Below, piece by piece: positions 53,848-62,499 of a DNA stretch of 64,000 bases. The stretch lies in assembly GCF_008370685.1 (NCBI RefSeq), contig NZ_VTZU01000001.1, positions 186,001 through 250,000 on the forward strand. The letters run 5' to 3'. Each line of letters opens with the position of its first letter. Position 1 is the stretch's first letter. The notes beneath the pieces are model-generated. The model was not told where the DNA came from, ran no database searches, and saw nothing but the letters and a program-made list of their open reading frames with translations. The stretch is from Aquimarina sp. RZ0 (GTDB lineage Bacteria > Bacteroidota > Bacteroidia > Flavobacteriales > Flavobacteriaceae). The translations under genes were made by a program, and so were the position numbers.

Positions 53848-55029
53848 CTATGAAGGAAGTAAGATTGTCTCAACTTCATTTCCTTTTGAAACTTTGTTGA
53901 TCGCTTCGGGTATATAAACCAGGGCGTTTGCAATTGCATAGGTATAGAGCATTGCAGAACTTTGCCCTTCAAGAATTTCGACCTGCTCATTATGCACTTT
54001 TGCTTTTAAAAACTGTGCTCGATCTCCTTTTTTAATAAAATCAGTAGTAATAATTTTCATAGTCCTTGTCAATCCGGTATTGAATGTACCCAGCATTTTT
54101 TCTATGACCGGTAGCACATAAATATAGAAACATGTCAGTGAAGAGGCTGGATTCCCTGGAAGTGCAAAAATTAGTGACGAACCATTTTTTCCAAAAAACA
54201 ATGGTTTACCCGGTTTTTGCTTTATTTTATAAAATAATTCTTCTGTATTTAATTCTTGCAGTGCTTGTTTTACAAAATCATAATCACCAACGGATATCCC
54301 ACCACTAATTAGTACCAAATCATTACTTTGTATCGCTTCTTGTATCGTTTTTTTGGTTTTTTGATATTCATCCTGAACTTTATATTTGGTGATATTTTTA
54401 ATAGACAATTGTTCTAAAACAGCTTCTAATTGAATAGAATTACTTTCATATATTTTACCATCATAAAGTGCTTCTCCGGGAGCAACCAGTTCATTACCTG
54501 TAGTGATAATAGCAACCTTAGGCGGTACATAGACATCAACTTTGTTAATACCTAAGCCTGCCAGAAATCCTATGGCAGCAGGAGTTAATGTAGTTCCTTT
54601 TACAAGTGCACAATCTCCTTTTTTGATTTGTTCACCTACAGGTCTTATATTTTGATTTTTATGTATTTCTTTGTTTATAATTATTGTATCATCTGATCTG
54701 GATACGTGTTCTTGTATAACGATAGTGTCTGCATCATCAGGAACTCTGGCTCCCGTAAAAATTCTGACCCCTTGCCCAGGTTTTAACCTATAATTGGCAG
54801 TATCTCCAGCTTTAACTTCTCCAATAATTTGATAAACATTAGTGTTTTCCGGATGCATCAGTAGTGCATATCCATCCATTGCTGATTGACGAAAAGGGGG
54901 CATATGCATAGGAGATGCGATATCTTTACTGAGGGTTAGTTTTTTAGCATTTTTTAGAAAAACATTTTTAGAAACCGGTGCATAATGTATTGAAGAAATT
55001 ATGAACAACGCTTCGGGAACAGAAATCAT
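53848..55029 (-). CDS. moeA: molybdopterin molybdenumtransferase MoeA
   Basis: This 393-residue enzyme inserts molybdate into adenylylated molybdopterin. Signature stretches: FRQSAMDGYALL, VRIFTGARVPDDADTIVIQE, GGISVGDYDFVKQAL, KQKPGKPLFFG and FALPGNPASSLTCF. The length is typical. It is upstream of modE with a 142-bp gap containing the ModE-like operator, so it probably has its own promoter. Confidence 0.95.
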   Translation of the reverse strand: MISVPEALFIISSIHYAPVSKNVFLKNAKKLTLSKDIASPMHMPPFRQSAMDGYALLMHPENTNVYQIIGEVKAGDTANYRLKPGQGVRIFTGARVPDDADTIVIQEHVSRSDDTIIINKEIHKNQNIRPVGEQIKKGDCALVKGTTLTPAAIGFLAGLGINKVDVYVPPKVAIITTGNELVAPGEALYDGKIYESNSIQLEAVLEQLSIKNITKYKVQDEYQKTKKTIQEAIQSNDLVLISGGISVGDYDFVKQALQELNTEELFYKIKQKPGKPLFFGKNGSSLIFALPGNPASSLTCFYIYVLPVIEKMLGTFNTGLTRTMKIITTDFIKKGDRAQFLKAKVHNEQVEILEGQSSAMLYTYAIANALVYIPEAINKVSKGNEVETILLPS

Positions 55030-55114
55030 ACGTATTATTTTTCTCCAAAAATATTGTTTTGAAGAAAAGAAACCTAGAATTTCAAAATAATTGAAATTTT
55101 ATTTAGAGTATGCA

Positions 55115-55145
55115 TAAAAAAACACGGCAATTTTACTTGCCGTGT
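55115..55145 (-). terminator. intrinsic terminator of the 55179 gene
   Basis: A 9-bp perfect stem ACACGGCAA / TTGCCGTGT with a 6-nt loop is followed on the minus strand by a run of seven U residues, about 34 bp after the stop codon. Confidence 0.85.
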
Positions 55146-55178
55146 AACCATATAAAACCTTACTTTTTTATGATTGAG

Positions 55179-55712
55179 TTAACCTTTAAAAACTATTTTT
55201 CTTAGTTTATATCCTTCTATTTTTATAAAATATGTCTTAGGGTCTACATAATTATGAATGAATTCATCAATCAGACCATGTTCTAATAATCTTCCTGTGA
55301 GGGTATAAAGATTGTATTTTATACCTTCTGGCACTTCTTTTATGTCTTCAAATGTTTGAAGCCCTGTATTTTGTTGACACGTTGAATCAGCTAAAAACCG
55401 ATCAATAAATGTTATTTTACCTTTTCTGTCACCTTCTAAGGTTACTGTTGCAGTTTCGTCTACATCAAGTATACCTGTTCCTGAAATATCCCCAAGGATA
55501 ATTAAACAAGCATTTCTAATTTTAATTCGAGCTCCATTTTCAAGATGTAAACTTTCTGTAATAAAAATTACACCTTCTTCTGTGTTTTCATCTAAACCAT
55601 TAATTATGGTATTTTCTGTTACTGACATTAACTTATAAGAAATGTCTATTTTTACATTAGCAAATGTTGCGCTGGTAAAAAATAATGTTAATAAAGGTAA
55701 AAATATTTTCAT
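55179..55712 (-). CDS. small secreted beta-rich protein with T9SS-like C-terminus
   Basis: This 177-residue protein has a signal peptide (1-18, ending TFA). The middle is a run of short beta strands (ESLHLENGARIKIRNACLIILGDISGTG), like one turn set of a beta-helix. The last ~45 residues (YNLYTLTGRLLEHGLIDE, then PKTYFIKIEGYKLRKIVFKG) resemble a type A type IX secretion sorting domain, in which such strands end KxVKx. It may therefore be exported to the cell surface. Its function is unknown. Confidence 0.6.
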   Translation of the reverse strand: MKIFLPLLTLFFTSATFANVKIDISYKLMSVTENTIINGLDENTEEGVIFITESLHLENGARIKIRNACLIILGDISGTGILDVDETATVTLEGDRKGKITFIDRFLADSTCQQNTGLQTFEDIKEVPEGIKYNLYTLTGRLLEHGLIDEFIHNYVDPKTYFIKIEGYKLRKIVFKG

Positions 55713-55750
55713 AAAGTTCAGCTTTTAAGATTAAATTGTATTTTAAATTT

Positions 55751-55768
55751 AGTAGGTTAAAACCTACT
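55751..55768. promoter_or_regulatory. 18-bp palindrome upstream of the secreted protein
   Basis: AGTAGGTT-AA-AACCTACT is a perfect inverted repeat 38 bp before the start of the minus-strand gene. On the plus strand it runs into TACTTTTG, a -7-like element. Confidence 0.45.
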
Positions 55769-55946
55769 TTTGTTGGTTTTTTATCGTTTAAAAACGCTTA
55801 ATCAACGACAAGATACGTGTTTTTTATGTCAAAACCGTAGTTTTCAAATTTTATTTACCTGCTTATTTACTACTTTTTTTAGAAAATATCTCTTTATGCC
55901 CAATGGATACTGGATTCTCAACAAATGTTAAAATTTATATTTTTTA

Positions 55947-55977
55947 CAAAAAAAATAAGTGTAATTTTCACACTTAT
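55947..55977 (-). terminator. terminator-like hairpin on the minus strand without an upstream gene
   Basis: Perfect 8-bp arms ATAAGTGT / ACACTTAT with a 7-nt loop are followed, on the minus strand, by eight U residues. No minus-strand gene lies upstream; the neighbour is the plus-strand patatin gene. Confidence 0.5.
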
Positions 55978-56051
55978 AAGGGAATATACTAATCCTCTGA
56001 ATTTTTAGTTTTTATTTTAGAATTTAAATAGTAGTTTAAAATTATTTAGTT

Positions 56052-56059
56052 CTAAATTT
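56052..56059 (+). promoter_or_regulatory. -7 element of the patatin gene
   Basis: TAAATTTG matches TAnnTTTG and ends 8 bp before the ATG, which would give a very short leader. Confidence 0.4.
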
Positions 56060-56067
56060 GATAATTA

Positions 56068-58395
56068 ATGATGCGCCAACTATTATTATTTTTTCAGAAA
56101 TTCAGCATTTGGTTCAAGGCTTTGCTTAGAGAGTTGATTAATAATCTTATTAGCTTATTTTTTATTCTTGCATTATATTTGGCGCTTTGGCATTTTCCTC
56201 AAACTACAGACTTATTGTTGATTCTTAATCAAGCAGATGCTTTTTTATTAGAAGTGCCTTTATATTTTGGATTTCTAGCAGTTTCGGCATTTTTGATCTG
56301 GAATGTTCCTAAATATTTTTATTATCATAATTATAAGGACATATCTCTTAAAAATCTTATAGGTTTTATTCCTAATCAACATTATAGGTTTCAACAAAAG
56401 AATACTTCTGTCAATTATGCATATATGGTCAAGGTTCATATGCGAAAAATTGTTCCCAGAATACTTGCTATTTTATTATTGACAATTTCGGCATTAAGTA
56501 TTCTTAATGCTATGGAAATGTTTGGCTTAGAAAATGTTTACACCAGACTGTTAAATCCAGTGAATACGTTAATTCTAATTATCTTTTTATTACTGTTATT
56601 ATCAGAACCTAAGTTGTTTATTTTTTTTAAAGATATTTTTAACAGGACTCCTAAAAAGAGAATTGTTCTTATAATGTTATCCATAGGACTGGTGCTGCTT
56701 ATTTTGTCATTAGGGACTCTTAATACACAGGCAGAAAAGGATTTAGGTAAGTTGTTTCTTGCTAATAGTGCGTTAGCATTGTTGTTTGCTACTTTATCGT
56801 TTAATAGTTACCATTTTTTGAAAGAATTTCCTAAGAAATTATTTTATGGAACAATTCTGACAGCTGGTTTTTTAATTTTAATAGCGTTTCTGGTTTTCAA
56901 TTTTTATCCGGATCTGGCAAGTAATATAAATCCATTATCTATTTTGGTATTTTCATTACTGAGTCTTTTTATGATCATTTTTATTTTGATTTTGGTAGGT
57001 AAAAAAATAAAGTTACCCTTATTTACTATTGTTTTTATACTAGCTGTTTTTTCTGCCAGATTTTTCTCAGATACATTAGATCATTACCATCTTAATTTCA
57101 AAACAAGTGAGGTAGAGCGATCTCCTATGGATCAATATATGTATCATTGGATAAAAAGCAGAGAGGATAATATCAAGAATCATCGTGGTGTTTTTCCTGT
57201 TATATTAGTTTCGGCAGAAGGAGGAGGTTCTCGAGCAGGATTATGGTCTTTTTTAGTACATAGCTATTTATATGAAAAGTCTGAAGGTGCTTATTTTAAG
57301 GAGAATTTACTTTCGTTAACAGGTGCTTCGGGAGGAGGAGTGGGAAATACTATGTTTTTTGCAGAAGCGCAAAATGCAAATTTGAATGCCGTAAAACCAA
57401 ATTTTAAGATTCATAAAAAAGGGGAACATCCAGATATAAAATATAAAGCAAGTGCTATTTATAAGAAGAATTTTTTATCAGTAGCATTATTGTCATTATT
57501 GGGGAGAGATTTGTTTAAAGAGGTCACAGGTTTGTTTACTTTTAAAAATAGAGGTCAATTATTAGAAGAACAATGGAATAAAGCAAATAGAGAATATTTT
57601 CACAATTCGGATGTGCAAATACCTTTGGAGAAAGATTTTTTATCTTTTTATGATCATGTTTATCATAAAAATAAGTTTATTGATACTTTACAGATACCTC
57701 CTTTATTATTTATAAATACAACACATACCCAAACCGGAAGCTATAATATGATAAGTCCGGTTACATACACTAATATTAGAGCGTTTACGGGGATTGATGA
57801 TTTTTTAGATAATTTACAATCAAGTCACCCTAATAAGTCTATTTCACTTTCTACAGCAATGCGTATTAATGCCAGCTTTCCTTTTATTACACCTGTGGGA
57901 GAAGTTAAGAATACTAAAAAATCGGCTGCATATGTAGCAGATCAATATGCAGATGCAGGATATTATGATAATTTGGGAGGTAGGGTTTCTAAAGGTGTTG
58001 AAGAAGTTTTTATGCGAGTGATGAATGATCATTTTCCTTTTCTAAAAGAAAAAATAAAAATCAAACACCTTATTATAACTAACGAGAAAATTAATAAAAG
58101 AGCAAAAACCGAAAACCAGTTATTAGCTCCATTAGCAACATTAAAAAATACAAGATCCGGGCATACTCAGGAAATTATGGAAATATTAGGTGATGATTAT
58201 GTGATTGAATTAAAACAAACCAAAATAATACCATCTTCAGCAAAGTTACTATCAAAAAATGCAAACAAGCAACAACTCGAAATAAAACCAGTATTGCCAT
58301 TAGGCCGATATTTGTCTACAATTGCAATTCGTTCTATGGAAGCCAGACTACAGGAAATAAGTAAACAATTAGATACAATTTTAGAAATTAATTAA
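56068..58395 (+). CDS. multi-pass membrane patatin-like phospholipase
   Basis: This 775-residue protein has about eight TM helices in its first ~345 residues and a patatin-like domain after them. The oxyanion glycines are in SAEGGGSRAG (~residues 381-390), the nucleophile Ser421 in LTGASGGGVGN, and the catalytic Asp629 in YADAGYYDNLGG. Patatin-type Ser-Asp dyads cleave phospholipid acyl chains. The membrane-fused form suggests action on membrane lipids from the cytoplasmic side. A second ATG is the next codon (56071). It has no operon partner. Confidence 0.85.
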   Translation: MMRQLLLFFQKFSIWFKALLRELINNLISLFFILALYLALWHFPQTTDLLLILNQADAFLLEVPLYFGFLAVSAFLIWNVPKYFYYHNYKDISLKNLIGFIPNQHYRFQQKNTSVNYAYMVKVHMRKIVPRILAILLLTISALSILNAMEMFGLENVYTRLLNPVNTLILIIFLLLLLSEPKLFIFFKDIFNRTPKKRIVLIMLSIGLVLLILSLGTLNTQAEKDLGKLFLANSALALLFATLSFNSYHFLKEFPKKLFYGTILTAGFLILIAFLVFNFYPDLASNINPLSILVFSLLSLFMIIFILILVGKKIKLPLFTIVFILAVFSARFFSDTLDHYHLNFKTSEVERSPMDQYMYHWIKSREDNIKNHRGVFPVILVSAEGGGSRAGLWSFLVHSYLYEKSEGAYFKENLLSLTGASGGGVGNTMFFAEAQNANLNAVKPNFKIHKKGEHPDIKYKASAIYKKNFLSVALLSLLGRDLFKEVTGLFTFKNRGQLLEEQWNKANREYFHNSDVQIPLEKDFLSFYDHVYHKNKFIDTLQIPPLLFINTTHTQTGSYNMISPVTYTNIRAFTGIDDFLDNLQSSHPNKSISLSTAMRINASFPFITPVGEVKNTKKSAAYVADQYADAGYYDNLGGRVSKGVEEVFMRVMNDHFPFLKEKIKIKHLIITNEKINKRAKTENQLLAPLATLKNTRSGHTQEIMEILGDDYVIELKQTKIIPSSAKLLSKNANKQQLEIKPVLPLGRYLSTIAIRSMEARLQEISKQLDTILEIN

Positions 58396-58416
58396 GACAG
58401 TTGTCCTTTTTTTTTG

Positions 58417-58424
58417 TATTTTTG
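58417..58424 (+). promoter_or_regulatory. -7 element of the RES-Xre operon
   Basis: TATTTTTG matches TAnnTTTG and lies 25 bp upstream of the antitoxin ATG. A short GACAnnTGTC palindrome lies just upstream (58396-58405) and might be the autoregulatory operator. Confidence 0.4.
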
Positions 58425-58449
58425 TCAAAACCAAAAAATAACCTCAATT

Positions 58450-58902
58450 ATGGGAGCAGTATCGCCATTAGATTTCGAAGGCCTTGAAAATAAAGGTTTA
58501 TTGCGTTATCTTAATATAAATATACCATTACGTAATGTTTATGATTTTATTGAATTATCAAGGAATGGTATAGATAAAAATTCGTTACTGCATCTTGCCA
58601 AAACTATTGATTTTGATATTAGTGAATTAGCTCATGTATTGCATTTGTCAGAACGTACAATTCAGCGCTATGAATCTAATAGAAAGCTAAGCACAGAAGC
58701 TAGTGCCAAAGCCTTACAATTAGCTAAGCTTTATGCAAAAGGAGAAAATGTTTTTGGAGATTTAGATCGTTTCAAACGATGGATGGAGCACCCTAATATT
58801 GCATTAGCTACAAAAAAACCAAAAGAACTTTTAGATACGACGTTTGGATTTCAGTTATTAAATGAAGAATTAGTCCGTATAGAGCATGGAATTTTTGCAT
58901 AA
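58450..58902 (+). CDS. Xre/MbcA/ParS-type antitoxin
   Basis: The ATG at 58450 gives a 150-residue protein; the TTG-started extension to 58414 overlaps the promoter and was rejected. It has an Xre-type HTH (IDFDISELAHVLHLSERTIQRYE, ~residues 55-78) and the C-terminal toxin-binding DUF2384 domain (GENVFGDLDRFKRWMEHPN, ~100-118). It neutralises the RES toxin encoded next and probably represses the operon. Its stop codon overlaps the toxin start by 1 bp. Confidence 0.88.
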   Translation: MGAVSPLDFEGLENKGLLRYLNINIPLRNVYDFIELSRNGIDKNSLLHLAKTIDFDISELAHVLHLSERTIQRYESNRKLSTEASAKALQLAKLYAKGENVFGDLDRFKRWMEHPNIALATKKPKELLDTTFGFQLLNEELVRIEHGIFA

Positions 58903-59357
58903 TGTTGGTATACAGAATAGCCAAACAAAAATATATTAAAGATCTTACCGGAATAGGGGCAAAAACTGTTGGAGGTCGATGGAATCCAAAAGGTGTTGCC
59001 GTACTATATACCAGTACCTCTGCGGCACTTTCTGTATTAGAAGTACTAGCTCATTTACCAGTAGCTTACTTTCCAGATGATATGTCTGTGGCTACTATAG
59101 AAATACCAGATGAATTAGTTTCTTCTATTGATATAAAAGAACTTCCACGAGATTGGGATAAAATTCCACCATCAACAGGTATTCAACATTTTGCGATGAA
59201 CTGGATTTCAGAAAATATATCTGTAGGCTTAAAAGTACCCAGTATTATTGTGCCTAAAGAGCAAAACCTTCTTATCAATCCGTTACATCCTGATTTTGAT
59301 TTGGTAAAACTAATAGAGATAGGACCATTTAGTTTTGATACCAGATTACTAAAATGA
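58902..59357 (+). CDS. RES-domain toxin
   Basis: This 151-residue protein is the toxin of a RES-Xre toxin-antitoxin pair. The name-giving residues are visible: Arg near the start (VYRIAKQKY), Glu in LSVLEVLAHLP and Ser in KVPSIIVPKEQNLLINPLHPDF. Characterised RES toxins degrade cellular NAD+. It overlaps the antitoxin gene by 1 bp. Confidence 0.88.
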   Translation: MLVYRIAKQKYIKDLTGIGAKTVGGRWNPKGVAVLYTSTSAALSVLEVLAHLPVAYFPDDMSVATIEIPDELVSSIDIKELPRDWDKIPPSTGIQHFAMNWISENISVGLKVPSIIVPKEQNLLINPLHPDFDLVKLIEIGPFSFDTRLLK

Positions 59358-59587
59358 CGTTATAATCACTAACTATTCGTAATTTTTTGTTAATTAATCA
59401 CTTGTGTACATATGTTTTTTGCTTTTATTCAATGAGTTAATTTTAATTTTACTCCTGCTTACGTTAAATATTAATAAAGAATTTCTTACATTTTTACATT
59501 TTGCATAACTTGCAAGGTTTAATATACGTAATAAATCTTCAGTTTTTACGTCATATTATGGTAGACTAATTTTAATTTAATAAAAAA

Positions 59588-61672
59588 ATGAGTACGAAAA
59601 TGAAAAAATTGTATTTTTTTGTTGCATTCGTAATTACTTTCGTCAGTTGTAAGAATGAGGCAAAAAAAGAAAAAGAACAGGAGTCCGATGCTATCGCTGA
59701 GGTAGAAAAAATTCCGGGTATTGTTTTAGAAAATATGGATAAGGAAGTTAACCCGAAAGAAGATTTTTATAACTATGTTAATGGTAACTGGATGAAGAAT
59801 ACAGAAATTCCGGATGACCGAACAAGTTGGGGCGGTTTTGGGGTATTACGTAAATCTACAGATCAAGATGTACTGGGGATTCTGGCAAAAGCAAAGCAAA
59901 GCAAAAAATATACTACAGAAACAGATCAAGCAAAGGCACTAGCTATTTTTGATTCTAAGCTGGATACAGTTGCTAGAAATAAAGCAGGTATCACACCATT
60001 GCAGCCAGCATTAAATGATATTGCAACCATAAAAAATCTAGAAGATTTACAAACAGTACTTGCTAAAAACGCTGCAGTTTCTTCTCCTTTTATAGGTATT
60101 GGGGTGCAAGCAGATCTGAATAACAGTGCCATGAATGCAGTGTATTTAGGTCAGAGTGGTTTAGGTTTGCCTGATAGAGATTATTATCTGGATCAAGATG
60201 AAAAATCCAAAGAAATCAGAGAAAAATATGTAGAACACATTGCGAGAATGTTGCAAATACTAGGAGACTCTGCAGCTGATGCTAAGGTTGCAGCAAATAA
60301 GATCCTAACGATGGAAACAAAATTGGCTACACCTAGATTGGATAAAGTAGAAAGTAGAGATGCTAGAAATTATAATAACCCCAGAACATTAGAAGAAACT
60401 GACAAAATTTTATCTTCTATTGATCTTACTAAGATGATTAGCGAATTGGGAATTACTAAAAAATTTGATACCATTATAGTAGCACATTTACGTTATACAA
60501 AATCATTAGATGGTTTTTTAAAAAAGACACCTATTGAAGATTTAAAAACATTAGTCAGATGGACTACTTTTAATAACGTTACAGGACAATTGACTACTGA
60601 TATAGAAAAGGCTAATTGGGATTTTTATAGCAAATATCTAAGAGGCCAAAAAGTACAACGCCCGGCAGATGAGAGAGCATTGGCAGTAGTTAATAATACA
60701 GTAGGAGAAGCTTTGGGGCAATTATATGTAGATGAAAAATTTCCACCAGAAGCTAAAACCAAGGCAGAGAAAATGATTTCTAATGTTATTGAAGCTTATA
60801 AAGCACGTATTGAGAAGTTGGATTGGATGGGAAATGAGACAAAGAAAAAAGCTATAGAAAAGTTAGAGAAGTTTACTATCAAAATAGGGTACCCAGACAA
60901 GTGGGAAGATTACTCTAAGATGGAGGTGTCTGCTGATAGATCTTATTTTGAGAATATGACAGCGGTAGGTAAATGGGCCAGAGAAAAGAATTATGAAGAA
61001 ATAGGAGAACCCGTGGATAAAAGTAAATGGGGAATGTCACCACAAACAGTTAATGCTTATTTTAACCCGCGTAATAATGAAATTGTTTTTCCGGCAGCTA
61101 TATTACAACCGCCTTTTTATAATTATACTGCGGATGAAGCTGTTAATTATGGAGGTATTGGTGCTGTAATAGGTCACGAGATTTCGCACGCTTTTGATGA
61201 TTCCGGAGCTCGGTTTGATGCAGATGGAAATTTAAAAAATTGGTGGACAGAAGAGGATCTCAAAGCTTTTACAGAACGAGGAAGTGCGCTGGCGGAGCAA
61301 TATGACAATATAGAAGTATTGGATAGTGTATACATCAACGGGAAGTTTACACTAGGAGAAAATATTGGAGATTTAGGTGGGGTTTTAGGTGCCTATGATG
61401 GGTTACAGATGCATTTGGCAGAAAAAGGGAGACCAGACGATATAGATGGTTTTACGGCAGAGCAACGATTTTTTATGTCCTGGGCTACTGTATGGAGAAC
61501 CAAGGTGAGGGAGGATGCATTAAGAACCCAGATCAAAACCGATCCACATTCTCCGGGAAAAACAAGAGCAATACAACCTTTACTTAATGTACAGGCATTT
61601 TATGATGCTTTTGATATAAAAGAAGGAGATAAAATGTATTTGGTTCCAGAGAAACGAGTAAGTATCTGGTAA
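59588..61672 (+). CDS. M13-family metallopeptidase lipoprotein (PepO/neprilysin-like)
   Basis: This 694-residue lipoprotein (lipobox TFVSC, Cys21-22) is a zinc endopeptidase. The N-terminal M13 domain shows NPKEDFYNYVNGNWMKN. The catalytic site is HEISH (His530, Glu531, His534) followed by AFDDSG, with the third ligand in GENIGDLGG about 60 residues later, and the substrate-binding NAYFNPRNNEIVFPA. The C-terminus ends YLVPEKRVSIW, as usual. It acts in the periplasm or on the outer face of a membrane. It is a single-gene unit with a terminator. Confidence 0.93.
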   Translation: MSTKMKKLYFFVAFVITFVSCKNEAKKEKEQESDAIAEVEKIPGIVLENMDKEVNPKEDFYNYVNGNWMKNTEIPDDRTSWGGFGVLRKSTDQDVLGILAKAKQSKKYTTETDQAKALAIFDSKLDTVARNKAGITPLQPALNDIATIKNLEDLQTVLAKNAAVSSPFIGIGVQADLNNSAMNAVYLGQSGLGLPDRDYYLDQDEKSKEIREKYVEHIARMLQILGDSAADAKVAANKILTMETKLATPRLDKVESRDARNYNNPRTLEETDKILSSIDLTKMISELGITKKFDTIIVAHLRYTKSLDGFLKKTPIEDLKTLVRWTTFNNVTGQLTTDIEKANWDFYSKYLRGQKVQRPADERALAVVNNTVGEALGQLYVDEKFPPEAKTKAEKMISNVIEAYKARIEKLDWMGNETKKKAIEKLEKFTIKIGYPDKWEDYSKMEVSADRSYFENMTAVGKWAREKNYEEIGEPVDKSKWGMSPQTVNAYFNPRNNEIVFPAAILQPPFYNYTADEAVNYGGIGAVIGHEISHAFDDSGARFDADGNLKNWWTEEDLKAFTERGSALAEQYDNIEVLDSVYINGKFTLGENIGDLGGVLGAYDGLQMHLAEKGRPDDIDGFTAEQRFFMSWATVWRTKVREDALRTQIKTDPHSPGKTRAIQPLLNVQAFYDAFDIKEGDKMYLVPEKRVSIW

Positions 61673-61719
61673 TACTTAATACTATTTCTTAGAAATAGTT
61701 TCGTAAATTTGACACATAT

Positions 61720-61755
61720 AAAGCCTGTAAAATTCGTTTTTACAGGCTTTCTTTA
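61720..61755 (+). terminator. intrinsic terminator of the M13 peptidase gene
   Basis: A 13-bp stem AAAGCCTGTAAAA / TTTTACAGGCTTT (61720-61750) is followed by CTTTATT, 48 bp after the stop codon. Confidence 0.8.
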
Positions 61756-61858
61756 TTGAACTCATCTAGAGAGAAATGCTTTGGCCTATAAAATTTACTG
61801 TTGCACGCTAATTTTATTCGCTTTCAGGTTTAATACCTCGAGGCTTGCCTCGTTAATT

Positions 61859-62020
61859 ATACGATTTGTGATTAAAAAATTCGTATAAATTCATTGAATT
61901 ATTTTTTCTTTATGCAAGGCAAAAAAATCAAGCATAGCTATAGCTACGGTTTATTTTTTAAACGAAGTAGAAAGGAAAAAGAAACGATGAATATGCGAAA
62001 TTTTTAGTTATAAATCGTAT
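61859..62020 (+). mobile_element. 162-bp MITE-like repeat, copy 3
   Basis: It is inserted between the left palindrome and the transposase gene of the IS200-like unit, ending 20 bp before the start codon. It appears identical to copy 2. It has inverted ends ATACGATTT and the central palindrome TAGCTATAGCTA. Confidence 0.75.
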
Positions 62021-62022
62021 TA

Positions 62023-62057
62023 TTACTATTTTGTGACTCGATGTCACAAAATAGTAA
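62023..62057 (+). promoter_or_regulatory. hairpin over the transposase start codon
   Basis: Perfect 15-bp arms TTACTATTTTGTGAC (62023-62037) and GTCACAAAATAGTAA (62043-62057) enclose the 5-nt loop TCGAT. The start codon spans loop and stem, so translation is probably repressed by the structure. Confidence 0.75.
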
Positions 62058-62499
62058 ATATATCCATAAGAGTCATAATGTTACAGTTTTGCTGTATCAT
62101 TTGTTGAGTAGTGCTAATTATAGAAGAGTAGTATTGACTGATTCAGTAGATAAGGTTTTAGTCGAAGTTTGTAAAGCTATAAGTGATAGATATGAGATTC
62201 ATTTTTTGGAAATAGGTACAGATAAGAATCATGTTCATTTTTTGATTCAGAGTGTTCCGTCATATAGCGTTACAAAAATTGTTACCACGGTAAAAAGTTT
62301 GATAGCAGGGGAAGTTTTTCGACGTTGCCCGGAGGTGAAAAAACAATTATGGGGAGGCGAATTTTGGGGCAAGGGGTATTTTGTTAATACAGTTGGTCAA
62401 CATGGCACAGAACAAATGATAGCAAAATATGTCAAAAATCAAGGGATTGAAGAAGAGTATAAGGTTTTGAAAAAAGATAATCAGCTAAAATTATTTTAA
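62041..62499 (+). CDS. tnpA: IS200/IS605-family (RAYT-like) Y1 transposase
   Basis: This 152-residue HUH transposase has the metal-binding His-hydrophobic-His motif His64-Val65-His66 (DKNHVHFLIQ) and the catalytic Tyr130 (QMIAKYVKNQG). It also has the family stretches VTVLLYHLLSSANYRRVVL and WGGEFWGKGYFVNTVG. It cuts single-stranded DNA at the hairpin ends of its element. The length is normal and the frame intact, so it is probably active. Its start codon is embedded in a 15-bp hairpin, which should limit expression, as known for IS200. Confidence 0.9.
   Translation: MSQNSKYIHKSHNVTVLLYHLLSSANYRRVVLTDSVDKVLVEVCKAISDRYEIHFLEIGTDKNHVHFLIQSVPSYSVTKIVTTVKSLIAGEVFRRCPEVKKQLWGGEFWGKGYFVNTVGQHGTEQMIAKYVKNQGIEEEYKVLKKDNQLKLF

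Larger units (their letters stand above)
55713..56067. other. intergenic region with operator-like palindrome and hairpin
   Basis: This 355-bp divergent region holds the 18-bp palindrome at 55751-55768, a terminator-like hairpin at 55947-55977, and TAAATTTG at 56052-56059 immediately before the patatin gene. Confidence 0.55.
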
